Assembly (NCBI GenBank): GCA_002500665.1
Contig: DLRY01000033.1
Location: 1 to 9,790 of the forward strand
Reading direction: 5' to 3'
Source of the DNA: Opitutia bacterium UBA7876
GTDB taxonomy: Bacteria; Verrucomicrobiota; Verrucomicrobiia; Opitutales; Seribacteraceae
Length of the DNA: 9,790 nucleotides
Under the pieces are notes generated by a model. The model ran no database searches. It worked only from the letters and a program-made list of their open reading frames with translations, and was not told the origin of the DNA. Each line of letters opens with the position of its first letter. Within the stretch, counting starts at the first letter, position 1. The position numbers and the translations under genes are program-made. This document shows, one piece after another, positions 1-6,621 of this stretch.

Positions 1-3000
1 CGGCCCATTTCTCCTCCATGAAGGGCTTGAGGACGTACTTTTTCCCGCTCTCCTCCTCCCCTCCGTCGAGCCAGTCGGAGACCTCGAGGAGCCCAGCCGA
101 GCGGGGTTGCCAGAAGGTGAGCATGACCTCGAGGTTGGGGTTGAGCTTCATGGCTCTTTGCAGGACTTCCCGGTTCTTGTCGGTGATTCCCTTGCGGGTA
201 ACTTCTCCCTGAGCCCGGAGGATGGTGGTCTTAAGCTCCTGAAAGGCGATTCCCATGGCCTCGTCGTCCGGGTTGGTTCCCCAGAAGGCGATTGACCCGC
301 CGAAACCGTCGATACGTTGCCTGAGTTTTTCAGGGGAGGGGTCGACGAGGAGTGACTGCCGCCTGATGGGTTTGCCGGCGGGCCCGGGTGCCCCGGCGGG
401 AGCCGTTCCCTTGCGATAGCTTGAGTAGGCGGCCAGCTTGATCCGTTCCGCAAGGCGCTCGCGGACCAAGGCGAGGGCCTCGGCGTACTTGGGCTCGTTT
501 TTCACGTTGGTGACCTCGCCGGGATCGGCGTTGAGGTCGGTCAGTACACTCGATACGGTCTGGTTCTCCTTGTCCCGCCACTCCGTGTAGCGGTAATGCT
601 TGTGGTGGATACTGTGTCCCATCAGCTTCTGGGCGGGGTAGGTACTGTAGGCGTCCAGCCTATGGCCGGCCTCGGGGTCCTCCAAAACGGCCCGGAAGCT
701 TCTCCCTTGGCAATGCCCGGGGATGGGTATGCCGGTGAGATCGCAGAGGGTGGGATAGAGGTCGATGAGCTCGATCAGGCGGGGGGTCCTGCCCGCCTGA
801 GTCCTCGGGTCGCGCACGATCAGAGGAACCCTCGCGTCGCATTCGAAGTTCGTGTGCTTGCACCAGCTCGAGTGATCGCCGAGCTTCCATCCGTGGTCTC
901 CCCAGAGAACCACGATGGTTTTGTCGGCCAAACCGTTCCTCTCAAGGGAATCGAGGATCCTGCCCACGCAGGCATCGACGTAGCTGGTTGCGGCTGCATA
1001 GCCGTGAAGAAGCCGCTGGTTGGTGGCCATGGAAAAGTCCTTGGGTCCCAGACCTTCGAAATCGCTGTATTTCTTCATCTCGGGGGCGTTCTGATTGGCC
1101 GCAAAAACGGGGTAGCCGGGGGGAATTTCCGCGTTGGGCGGCATGCGGAAGCTCTCCCTCTGGTAAAGGTTCCAGTATTTGGCGGGAGCAACGAAGGGCA
1201 GGTGGGGCTTGCTCAGGCCAACCGCGAGAAAGAAGGGTTTGTCCTTGTTCTGGGCGAGTTGCTTGATGACCTCGCCCGCCCGGGCCGCCCTCTTGCCATC
1301 GACGTAAGTGTCGTCGTGAACGTCGGCGCTCTCCGTCATGGGCCCCTTGGGCGGGTCGCGAGGGCTGCCCACCTTGCCTTCCTCGATGGCCTTCCTGAGC
1401 TGCTCCAAGCTATCCTGGCTGGCATAATGGCCCGGATCCTTGACGTTGATCCATTGATCCCAGTTCATCGGGTCCACGCCCGCCCCGGTATGCCCGTGGT
1501 AGATTTTGCCCATGCCAAGGGTCCTGAAACCCTGCTCGCGAAAATGCTGGTTGATGGTCTTGAGGTTGGGGTGCCTGTCCCGCCAGCCGTCCACGTGAAA
1601 GGTTTGCTCCCCGGTGAGGGCGGGGTAGAGCCCGCCCATGATCGATAAGCGGGAAGCCCCGCAAACGGCCTGTTGGCAGTAGGCTCTCTGGAAGAGCATG
1701 CCGCTGGAAGCGAGACGATCCATGTTCGGGGTCTTTACCTTTGAGCCGTAGGCCCCCAGTTCGGGACGAAGGTCGTCGATGGCGAGGAAGAGGACGTTCA
1801 TCTTGCCCTTTGCCTGAGCGGGTGGGAGCTGTGCGGGAACGATCGGATCGGTTGGCGTCGGGGTGCTTTTCCCAGGCTGAGTCGCGGCAGCGTGTCCGCC
1901 GCCATTTACCCTCAGGTCCACGGTTTGGCTCAAGGATTGTGAAGACCCTCCGACGCTAACCTTGTAGGTTCCTCTGGAAAGAACGCGCCTCAGTTCGGAG
2001 TCATGGAAATAAAGGTCCTCGGCATGGAGCGCCAGGCTGACTTGCCTGGTCTCTCCGGGTTGGAGCCTTACCCGGGCGAAGCCCTTCAGTTCAAGTGAGG
2101 GGCGGGCGATGGGAAAGCCCTCGCCCGAGAGGTAGAGTTGGGCGATTTCCGTACCTGGTCGCTGCCCCGCATTAGTCAGCTCGAAAGTGACCTGAATGGT
2201 TTGCCCGTCCCGAATCTCCGGGGACGAGATCTTCAGGTTTCGGTAGGAGAACTTGGTGTAGCTGAGCCCGAAGCCGAAGGGAAAGACCACCCCCTTGGGC
2301 GAATCCAGGTAGTCGAAGACCTTGGCGCTCCCGTATTGGCTGTAATGGCTGGGCAGGTTGCCGACCGAGCGGGGCCAACTTAAGGTTAGCTTACCGGAGG
2401 GGTTGGCTTGGCCGAAAAGGACGTCGGCTGCAGCGTTGCCCGTTTCCTGGCCCGCGTAGTGGGCCGTCAGCAGGGTTGTCGCCTTGTCCAAGAGGTCGCC
2501 AAGGGTAACCGGCTTGCTGTTGTTAAGGAAGGTGATGACGGGTTTCCCGGTCTCGATGATCCTGCGGGCCAGAACTTGCTGGGACTCGGTCAAGTCCATG
2601 GTCGTCCGGTCCCCGACGTGGTTGCCGCCCCATGCCTCCCGGCTGAGGAGGACGTTTTCCCCGATCGCCAGGATAACGAGATCTGCCTGTCGAGCTACTT
2701 GGACGGCTTGCTCAATCATCTGCTTGTTGTCCTCCAGGGTGGCGAAATCAACCTCGTTGACGTAGCGCCAGTTGGAATAGGAATCTCCGGTGTCGTTATG
2801 GGCGATCTTGCAGCCTTCCGCAAAGAGGAGCTTGGAGGAATCACCCACGAAGCTTTCAATCCCTTCGTAGAGTGATACGGCCCTGAGGGGGCGCCCCGAG
2901 TAATTGCCCAACCGGCAGACCTTGGCGTTGGGCCCGATCACAGCGATGGTCTTGTGCTGGCCCTTGCGCAGGGGAAGAAGCCCAGCTTCGTTCTTGAGCA

Positions 3001-5251
3001 AGACGATGGACTCGACGGCCGCCCGGCGGGACAGGGCCCTCGCCTCTGGGGAACGTGAAAGGGCTTTCGCTTTGGCGAGGTCAAGTGTTGCCGGAGCCTC
3101 GAAGAGCCCTAGCCGGAACTTAAGCCTGAGAACCTGACGCACGGCCCGGTCGATCGTTTCGATCCTTACTTTCCCTTCCCGCACCAGGCGAGGGAGGTGC
3201 TTGAATCCGAAATTGTTGGGGAGCTCGAGGTGCAGGCCCGCCTCCAGTGCCATGCGGGCGGCTTCGGCGTCCGAGGAGCCGATCTTCTGGTACTTGCGGA
3301 CGAGGTCGATTCCCTGGTAGTCCCCGATGGTAAGTCCCTGAAAGCCTATTCGCTCTCTCAGGACGTGGGTCAGGACCCAGGGGTTGACGTGGCAGGGGAG
3401 GCCTTCGACTTCGTTGAAGGCGGCCATTACGGCGGCAGGCTTGGCGCTTTGGATAACGTGACGGAAGGGGTAGATCTCGGTGTCGAGCAATTGTCTGCGT
3501 CCGTGCAGGTATGGAGACCGGTTGCGCCCCCCCTCGGTTGCCGCGTAGCCTGCGAAATGCTTGAGCGTGGCCGCGACGTGACCGGGAGCGACCGAACCGT
3601 CCGTGGAGCCTTGGAGACCCTCGACCATGGCGGCGCCCAGGCGGCCTACCAGAAAGGGGTCCTCACCGAGGGTTTCGTCGACCCTCCCCCAGCGTAGGTC
3701 ACGGGCCACGTCGACGATGGGGGAAAGAATATGGGAGATGCCTCGTGAGCGGGCTTCCCGGGCCGCCTGCGAGTAAATCTCCTTCAGTAGCTCGGGGTTC
3801 CAGGAACAGGAAATTCCGATCGGGGTGGGGAAGGAGTTGGCCTCGAAGCGCATGAAGCCATGGGCCGCCTCGTCATGGAGGATAGCAGGTATGCCGAGGC
3901 GCGTGTTGTTTCGGAAGTAGTCCTGGACGGCCGCGTACTGCCTGGCGTCGTCCTCCACCGTCAGGTTGTGCAAGGGTCCAAGCTCCCCGATGCCCTGCGG
4001 ACATTTCTGGGCATAGAATTCGGGTTTGAAAATATTCCCCTCGCTGAGGAGCTTTTCCTCACTTGGGTCCCACCATCCCGTGATCTGGGCGACCTTTTCC
4101 TCAAGCGTCATGCGGCCGAGCAGATCCTTGACCCTAAGCTCGACGGGGAGGTTGGGGTTCATGTATGCTTTCTCGAATTTTGCCTGGATAGGCTGTGCGG
4201 CGGCAACAGAGGGAATGCCCTTGCCGAAGCCGATCAACCCGAAGGGCTTGTCGCTCGCGTTGACGAACCGGGGTTCGGCCATCTTTTCCAGCCACTTGGA
4301 CTTCAGATAGGGTGCGGTCTCGAGGCGGGATTGCCCCCAGCCGTCCCACATGTCTTGGGAATCCCAGTCCGCGTTGATGTATGAAATGGCCCGCACGACG
4401 TCCTTGTTCTTCTCGATGTGGGCGAAGAACTTCGCGAACCAGGTGTTCCAGATTTCCTTGTGTTCCTGTTTATCGAAGAAAATTCCGCGTGGAGTTGCCT
4501 CGGCGATGAAGATCGGCTTGCCGACCTTCCGGGCGAAATCGATGGCCGCCTGTCCGTCCTTGTCTCCCCCCCACCAAGAGTACCCTACCCAGTCGTAGTA
4601 TTCCGGTCCCGGGTCGTACTCGACGAATTGCTCCGGTTTGGCGCCGCTGGAGGATGCGTAAACCGTTGCGTAGTTCGACAGCTTGGCTGCTTGGAGGGCC
4701 TTGACGATTCGTTGAAAAGCCAGCTTGAAGTTGTTCGCGTCATACCCGTTCCAGTTGCCATCGAACTCGTAGCCGATGCGGATGAGGAAGGGGTGGTCGG
4801 GATGATCGCGCACAAAGTCCACCAGCTCTTTGATCAAATGATCGTAGCTTCCGTCCGCTACCTTGTCCTCGGAATTTCCCTCCATCGAGATGGAGAGGTG
4901 CATAATACAGCGGTCGAGGGTGGGGGAGTCCAGGTAAGCCTTTTGGTTCATGGGACCGGCGGCCCACTCGGTTTCGGAGTTTAGGCCATCTACTTTGCCT
5001 TTGGCAAAGGTCCGGTTGAAGTCGTTGGTCCATCCCTCGGCGAAGTATACGTAATGGGTGATTCCCGCCGGAACCTCGACGTTGTCGACGTAGCCGTCCC
5101 GGTGCTTGAGGGTTCCGCCGACGGACTCGTTGTCCTGCCCGGCGAAGACGAGGATCTTCCCGGGAGGCGGAGTGAAGCGGGCGGCATAAGGGTCGGCCGA
5201 AAGGTTGGCCCAGAGCAGGGTGCAGCCAAGGAATAAAAGAAGAGGTTTCAT
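1..5251 (-). CDS. Multimodular megaenzyme: signal peptide-GH26-GH3-S1 sulfatase-GH30 (partial, runs off the left edge)
   Basis: A single open frame runs from ATG at 5251-5249 to the window edge: 1750 complete codons with no stop. Its modules in order are a Sec signal peptide (residues 1-19), GH26 (about 30-325), GH3 plus a fibronectin-III-like tail (about 358-1115), a Pro/Thr-rich linker (1117-1150), an S1 sulfatase (1151 to about 1611), an Ala/Pro/Gly linker (1612-1631) and the start of a GH30-like domain (1632 onward). Catalytic residues seen are E162 and E251 (GH26), D644 and E872 (GH3), and C1197 with D1159, D1160, D1452 and H1453 (sulfatase). All lie in the same codon register, so the fusion does not depend on an assumed frameshift. 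The start follows the transporter stop by 6 bp and leads straight into a signal peptide; no Shine-Dalgarno is visible before it. The product is probably exported and acts in sequence on a sulfated, xylose-rich polysaccharide (inference). With a normal GH30 C-terminus it would exceed about 2000 residues. Each module normally exists as a separate protein. Substrate specificity is not proven. Confidence 0.93.
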   Translation of the reverse strand, partial: MKPLLLFLGCTLLWANLSADPYAARFTPPPGKILVFAGQDNESVGGTLKHRDGYVDNVEVPAGITHYVYFAEGWTNDFNRTFAKGKVDGLNSETEWAAGPMNQKAYLDSPTLDRCIMHLSISMEGNSEDKVADGSYDHLIKELVDFVRDHPDHPFLIRIGYEFDGNWNGYDANNFKLAFQRIVKALQAAKLSNYATVYASSSGAKPEQFVEYDPGPEYYDWVGYSWWGGDKDGQAAIDFARKVGKPIFIAEATPRGIFFDKQEHKEIWNTWFAKFFAHIEKNKDVVRAISYINADWDSQDMWDGWGQSRLETAPYLKSKWLEKMAEPRFVNASDKPFGLIGFGKGIPSVAAAQPIQAKFEKAYMNPNLPVELRVKDLLGRMTLEEKVAQITGWWDPSEEKLLSEGNIFKPEFYAQKCPQGIGELGPLHNLTVEDDARQYAAVQDYFRNNTRLGIPAILHDEAAHGFMRFEANSFPTPIGISCSWNPELLKEIYSQAAREARSRGISHILSPIVDVARDLRWGRVDETLGEDPFLVGRLGAAMVEGLQGSTDGSVAPGHVAATLKHFAGYAATEGGRNRSPYLHGRRQLLDTEIYPFRHVIQSAKPAAVMAAFNEVEGLPCHVNPWVLTHVLRERIGFQGLTIGDYQGIDLVRKYQKIGSSDAEAARMALEAGLHLELPNNFGFKHLPRLVREGKVRIETIDRAVRQVLRLKFRLGLFEAPATLDLAKAKALSRSPEARALSRRAAVESIVLLKNEAGLLPLRKGQHKTIAVIGPNAKVCRLGNYSGRPLRAVSLYEGIESFVGDSSKLLFAEGCKIAHNDTGDSYSNWRYVNEVDFATLEDNKQMIEQAVQVARQADLVILAIGENVLLSREAWGGNHVGDRTTMDLTESQQVLARRIIETGKPVITFLNNSKPVTLGDLLDKATTLLTAHYAGQETGNAAADVLFGQANPSGKLTLSWPRSVGNLPSHYSQYGSAKVFDYLDSPKGVVFPFGFGLSYTKFSYRNLKISSPEIRDGQTIQVTFELTNAGQRPGTEIAQLYLSGEGFPIARPSLELKGFARVRLQPGETRQVSLALHAEDLYFHDSELRRVLSRGTYKVSVGGSSQSLSQTVDLRVNGGGHAAATQPGKSTPTPTDPIVPAQLPPAQAKGKMNVLFLAIDDLRPELGAYGSKVKTPNMDRLASSGMLFQRAYCQQAVCGASRLSIMGGLYPALTGEQTFHVDGWRDRHPNLKTINQHFREQGFRTLGMGKIYHGHTGAGVDPMNWDQWINVKDPGHYASQDSLEQLRKAIEEGKVGSPRDPPKGPMTESADVHDDTYVDGKRAARAGEVIKQLAQNKDKPFFLAVGLSKPHLPFVAPAKYWNLYQRESFRMPPNAEIPPGYPVFAANQNAPEMKKYSDFEGLGPKDFSMATNQRLLHGYAAATSYVDACVGRILDSLERNGLADKTIVVLWGDHGWKLGDHSSWCKHTNFECDARVPLIVRDPRTQAGRTPRLIELIDLYPTLCDLTGIPIPGHCQGRSFRAVLEDPEAGHRLDAYSTYPAQKLMGHSIHHKHYRYTEWRDKENQTVSSVLTDLNADPGEVTNVKNEPKYAEALALVRERLAERIKLAAYSSYRKGTAPAGAPGPAGKPIRRQSLLVDPSPEKLRQRIDGFGGSIAFWGTNPDDEAMGIAFQELKTTILRAQGEVTRKGITDKNREVLQRAMKLNPNLEVMLTFWQPRSAGLLEVSDWLDGGEEESGKKYVLKPFMEEKWA
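2..358 (-). other. N-terminal part of a GH30-like glycoside hydrolase domain, inside the megaenzyme
   Basis: Residues 1632-1750 carry the GH30 opening motif RIDGFGGSIAFW, followed by a TTILRAQGE strand equivalent to the family's L-S-x-x-R-x-x segment. LNPNLEVMLTFWQPRSAGL then corresponds to the strand-3 region (typically x-x-W-S-P-P-x-x-M). Only the first third or so of a normal GH30 barrel is present; both catalytic Glu would lie to the left of the window. GH30 contains glucuronoxylanases, beta-xylosidases, beta-1,6-glucanases and others, so the specificity is open. A related clan GH-A family is possible but less likely given the Asp-Gly-Phe-Gly-Gly motif. Confidence 0.72.
359..418 (-). other. 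Ala/Pro/Gly linker (sulfatase to GH30)
   Basis: Residues 1612-1631 contain APAGAPGPAG flanked by basic residues (YRK before, IRR after). It is a short, low-complexity, collagen-like spacer between the last sulfatase helix and the first GH30 motif. It is the third module junction in the same frame. Confidence 0.7.
419..1801 (-). other. S1-family sulfatase domain, iduronate-2-sulfatase-like, inside the megaenzyme
   Basis: Residues 1151 to about 1611 form a full-length type I sulfatase. MNVLFLAIDDLRPELGAYG gives metal ligands Asp1159 and Asp1160. The modified residue is Cys1197 in QQAVCGASR, a Cys-x-Ala-x-Arg version of the signature where most aerobic enzymes have Pro at +2. GMGKIYHG supplies the Lys and His of the active site, LSKPHLPF the substrate-pocket Lys-Pro-His, and LWGDHGWKLGDH ligands Asp1452 and His1453. 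The pattern (DDLRPELG, QQAVC, SKPHLPF, GDHGWKLG) is that of the iduronate-2-sulfatase-like subfamily (S1_7). The Ala at +2 is compatible with maturation by an anSME-type radical SAM maturase; no maturase gene is in the window. Met1151 is an in-frame ATG, but no ribosome binding site precedes it and the linker is open across it. The target sulfate position is unknown. Confidence 0.9.
1802..1903 (-). other. Pro/Thr-rich interdomain linker (GH3 to sulfatase)
   Basis: Residues 1117-1150 start with three Gly and are then rich in Pro, Thr, Ala and Gln (for example STPTPTDP and QLPPAQ). This is a low-complexity flexible linker of the kind found between modules of secreted carbohydrate-active enzymes. 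It lies exactly between the end of the GH3 tail and the first core strand of the sulfatase, which supports a real, selected fusion and not accidental read-through. Confidence 0.85.
1907..4180 (-). other. GH3 domain with fibronectin-III-like tail, inside the megaenzyme
   Basis: Residues 358-1115 form a complete three-part GH3 exo-beta-glycosidase, of the beta-glucosidase/beta-xylosidase (BglX-like) architecture. The N-terminal barrel begins with LLGRMTLEEKVAQ. It carries LRWGRVDETLGEDP, a Lys-His-Phe motif followed by E-G-G-R-N-R, and the nucleophile Asp644 in LTIGDYQGID. The alpha/beta sandwich domain contains LLKNEAGLLPL, AVIGPNA and the probable acid/base Glu872 in SREAWGGNHVGDR. FPFGFGLSYTKF then leads into the fibronectin-III-like domain (SLELKGFARVRLQPGET). 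The size of about 750 residues matches free-standing GH3 enzymes, so this module is not truncated. Glucosidase cannot be told from xylosidase here; the GH43, GH30 and GH26 partners favour xylosidase (inference). Confidence 0.92.
4277..5164 (-). other. GH26 domain of the megaenzyme, beta-1,3-xylanase-like
   Basis: Residues 30-325 form a clan GH-A (beta/alpha)8 domain of family GH26. The acid/base Glu162 lies in RIGYEFDGNWNGY, which corresponds to the strand-4 R-x-x-x-E-x-x-G-x-W motif of the family. The nucleophile Glu251 lies in IFIAEATP at strand 7. The spacing of 89 residues between the two Glu is normal for GH26. The opening FAGQDNESV, the following P-A-G-I-T-H-Y segment and the Tyr-Glu-Phe-Asp form of the acid/base motif recall GH26 beta-1,3-xylanases more than classic mannanases, which carry His-Glu-Met/x-Asn at that site. 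Family membership is well supported. The linkage preference rests on recalled motif similarity and is moderate. It would act as the endo-cutting module and feed the exo-acting GH3 module downstream. Confidence 0.8.
5195..5251 (-). other. Signal peptide of the megaenzyme
   Basis: The first 19 residues have the form of a Sec type I signal: one Lys at position 2, a Leu/Phe-rich core (residues 4-14) and a small-residue site, Leu-Ser-Ala, before Asp20. A Leu-Gly-Cys stretch at residues 8-10 resembles a lipobox, but it sits too near the N-terminus for an ordinary lipoprotein signal, so cleavage near residue 19 is preferred. Confidence 0.8.
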
Positions 5252-5257
5252 TAGTGA

Positions 5258-6604
5258 TTATGCGCTAGCTTGTTGATCCAGTTCGGCCCGGATTTCGTCG
5301 CAGCGCTTCTTGTTGAGCTTGTAAAGGCAGACAATTGGAATGAGGAGAAAATGGCCAATTGCCGGAAAGAGAGTGAGGGAAAGTAAAATCCCTCTCACGG
5401 CTGAAGGGTTTTGTGATTCGGCTTGGCCGTCATAGCCGTAGTAGGCGAGGGCCAGGCCAATCAGCCATCCTCCGATCGCAACGCCGAGCTTAAGGGCGAA
5501 GAGAGCGCCTGAAAAGACAAGACCGGTAACTCTTCGTCCTGTTTTAAGCTCGCCGTATTCAACGGTATCGGCGGCCATGGTGAAGAGGATGGGGGCTCCC
5601 ATCTGAACGAAGAAATTAATAAGGCCGAAGAGAATGAAAATCATCCAGATGTTTGTGCTGGATACGAAGTACAAGGCGATCGAACCAAGTACGATGATGG
5701 CTTGGACCAAGACGTAGGAGGGGACTTTTCCGAGTTTTCGGGTTAGCGGAGAGGCAAACCCCGCGCCCACCATTTGACAAAAGGTCCCGGTGGTCAGAAA
5801 AGCCGCAATGAGTTCGGGTTTCTCCATGAACCACTTGACGTAATACACTTGGGAAGCGCCGCGAAGAACGATTGGGATCAGCAGGATGAGAAAAAGCGCC
5901 GCAACGACCAGCCACTGGTCGTTTTTCAGCAAGGTTTTGAAGTCTAGGCCAAAGGAACCCTTGGTTGGAGCCACTTGCTTCACTCTCTCCTTGGTGAGCT
6001 TGAAACAGCCGAAGAACGCAAAGATTGCAAGAACCCCGAAAACGGACATCGCATAAGGGTAGCCCTCTTGCTGGTTTCCATTGCCAAAATGATCGACCAA
6101 GCCGGGTCCAAAAAATGAAATCAAAACCCCCGCAGAGGTAGCGATGAAGAAACGATACGAATTTGCCGAGACCCTTTCCTGAGAATCGGAGGTCATGACT
6201 CCGCCTAAGGCGCAATAGGGAATGTTGACTACCGTATATAGGACCATAAGCAGGGCGTAAGTGAGGTATGCATATGCAAGTTTGCCGCTTTCGCTGAAGT
6301 CGGGGGTGATGAAGGTGAGTACGAAGACAACCGCAAAAGGAATTGCAAACCAAAGAAGGTAGGGCCGGAATTTGCCCCAGCGCGTGTTCGTGTTGTCCGC
6401 GACCATTCCCATGATGGGGTCTGTCACGGTGTCTATCAGTCTAACGGCTAGAAACATGAGTCCCATGGCTGCCGGAGCCAGTCCGAAAACATCGGTGTAA
6501 AAAGCGGGCAAAAGAATAAGTATGGTTTGGAAGACGACGTTGGAACCGAAGTCACCTAATCCGTACCCTATCTTTTCAATTGGTTTTAGACGTGTTTCGC
6601 TCAT
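5258..6604 (-). CDS. GPH-family sugar:cation symporter (MelB/XynP-like MFS transporter)
   Basis: A 448-residue inner-membrane transporter of the glycoside-pentoside-hexuronide:cation symporter family, with about 12 hydrophobic segments. Diagnostic features are the N-terminal IEKIGYGLGDFGSN, then RLIDTVTDPIMG, where Asp58 and Asp62 correspond to the cation-site aspartates of MelB, and NTRWGKFRPYLLW in the first cytoplasmic loop. The C-terminal half has the family's YGELKTGRRVTGLVFSG motif. Length is normal for the family. It probably imports xylo-oligosaccharides or another oligosaccharide released by the surrounding hydrolases; family members of this type (XynP) sit next to GH43 xylosidases. 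It lies 17 bp after the GH43 stop and 6 bp before the megaenzyme, which supports one transcript. No clear Shine-Dalgarno precedes the ATG. The gene looks noticeably more AT-rich than its neighbours. Confidence 0.93.
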   Translation of the reverse strand: MSETRLKPIEKIGYGLGDFGSNVVFQTILILLPAFYTDVFGLAPAAMGLMFLAVRLIDTVTDPIMGMVADNTNTRWGKFRPYLLWFAIPFAVVFVLTFITPDFSESGKLAYAYLTYALLMVLYTVVNIPYCALGGVMTSDSQERVSANSYRFFIATSAGVLISFFGPGLVDHFGNGNQQEGYPYAMSVFGVLAIFAFFGCFKLTKERVKQVAPTKGSFGLDFKTLLKNDQWLVVAALFLILLIPIVLRGASQVYYVKWFMEKPELIAAFLTTGTFCQMVGAGFASPLTRKLGKVPSYVLVQAIIVLGSIALYFVSSTNIWMIFILFGLINFFVQMGAPILFTMAADTVEYGELKTGRRVTGLVFSGALFALKLGVAIGGWLIGLALAYYGYDGQAESQNPSAVRGILLSLTLFPAIGHFLLIPIVCLYKLNKKRCDEIRAELDQQASA

Positions 6605-6621
6605 GGTTTTCAGGTTTTGCG

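Noticed and set aside
596..1648. 350-codon plus-strand open frame
   Set aside because: It lies antisense to the sulfatase module of the giant gene, has no recognisable motifs and a Gly/Val/Leu-biased composition typical of the complement of GC-rich coding DNA.
1799..1801. Independent sulfatase gene starting at internal ATG (residue 1151)
   Set aside because: There is no stop before it, no ribosome site, no signal peptide after it, and a low-complexity linker continues across it in frame.
3197..4984. Plus-strand frames at 3197-3697, 3860-4384 and 4418-4984
   Set aside because: They are antisense to the GH3 and GH26 modules, which contain intact catalytic motifs on the minus strand; no domain-like features are seen in these frames.
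5219..5251. Lipoprotein signal (Leu-Gly-Cys at residues 8-10) in the megaenzyme
   Set aside because: The Cys is too close to the N-terminus for a normal lipobox; a type I cleavage near Ala19 fits better.
5616..6353. 245-codon minus-strand frame inside the transporter
   Set aside because: It is out of frame with the well-supported GPH transporter and has a Cys/Arg/His-rich composition with no motifs.
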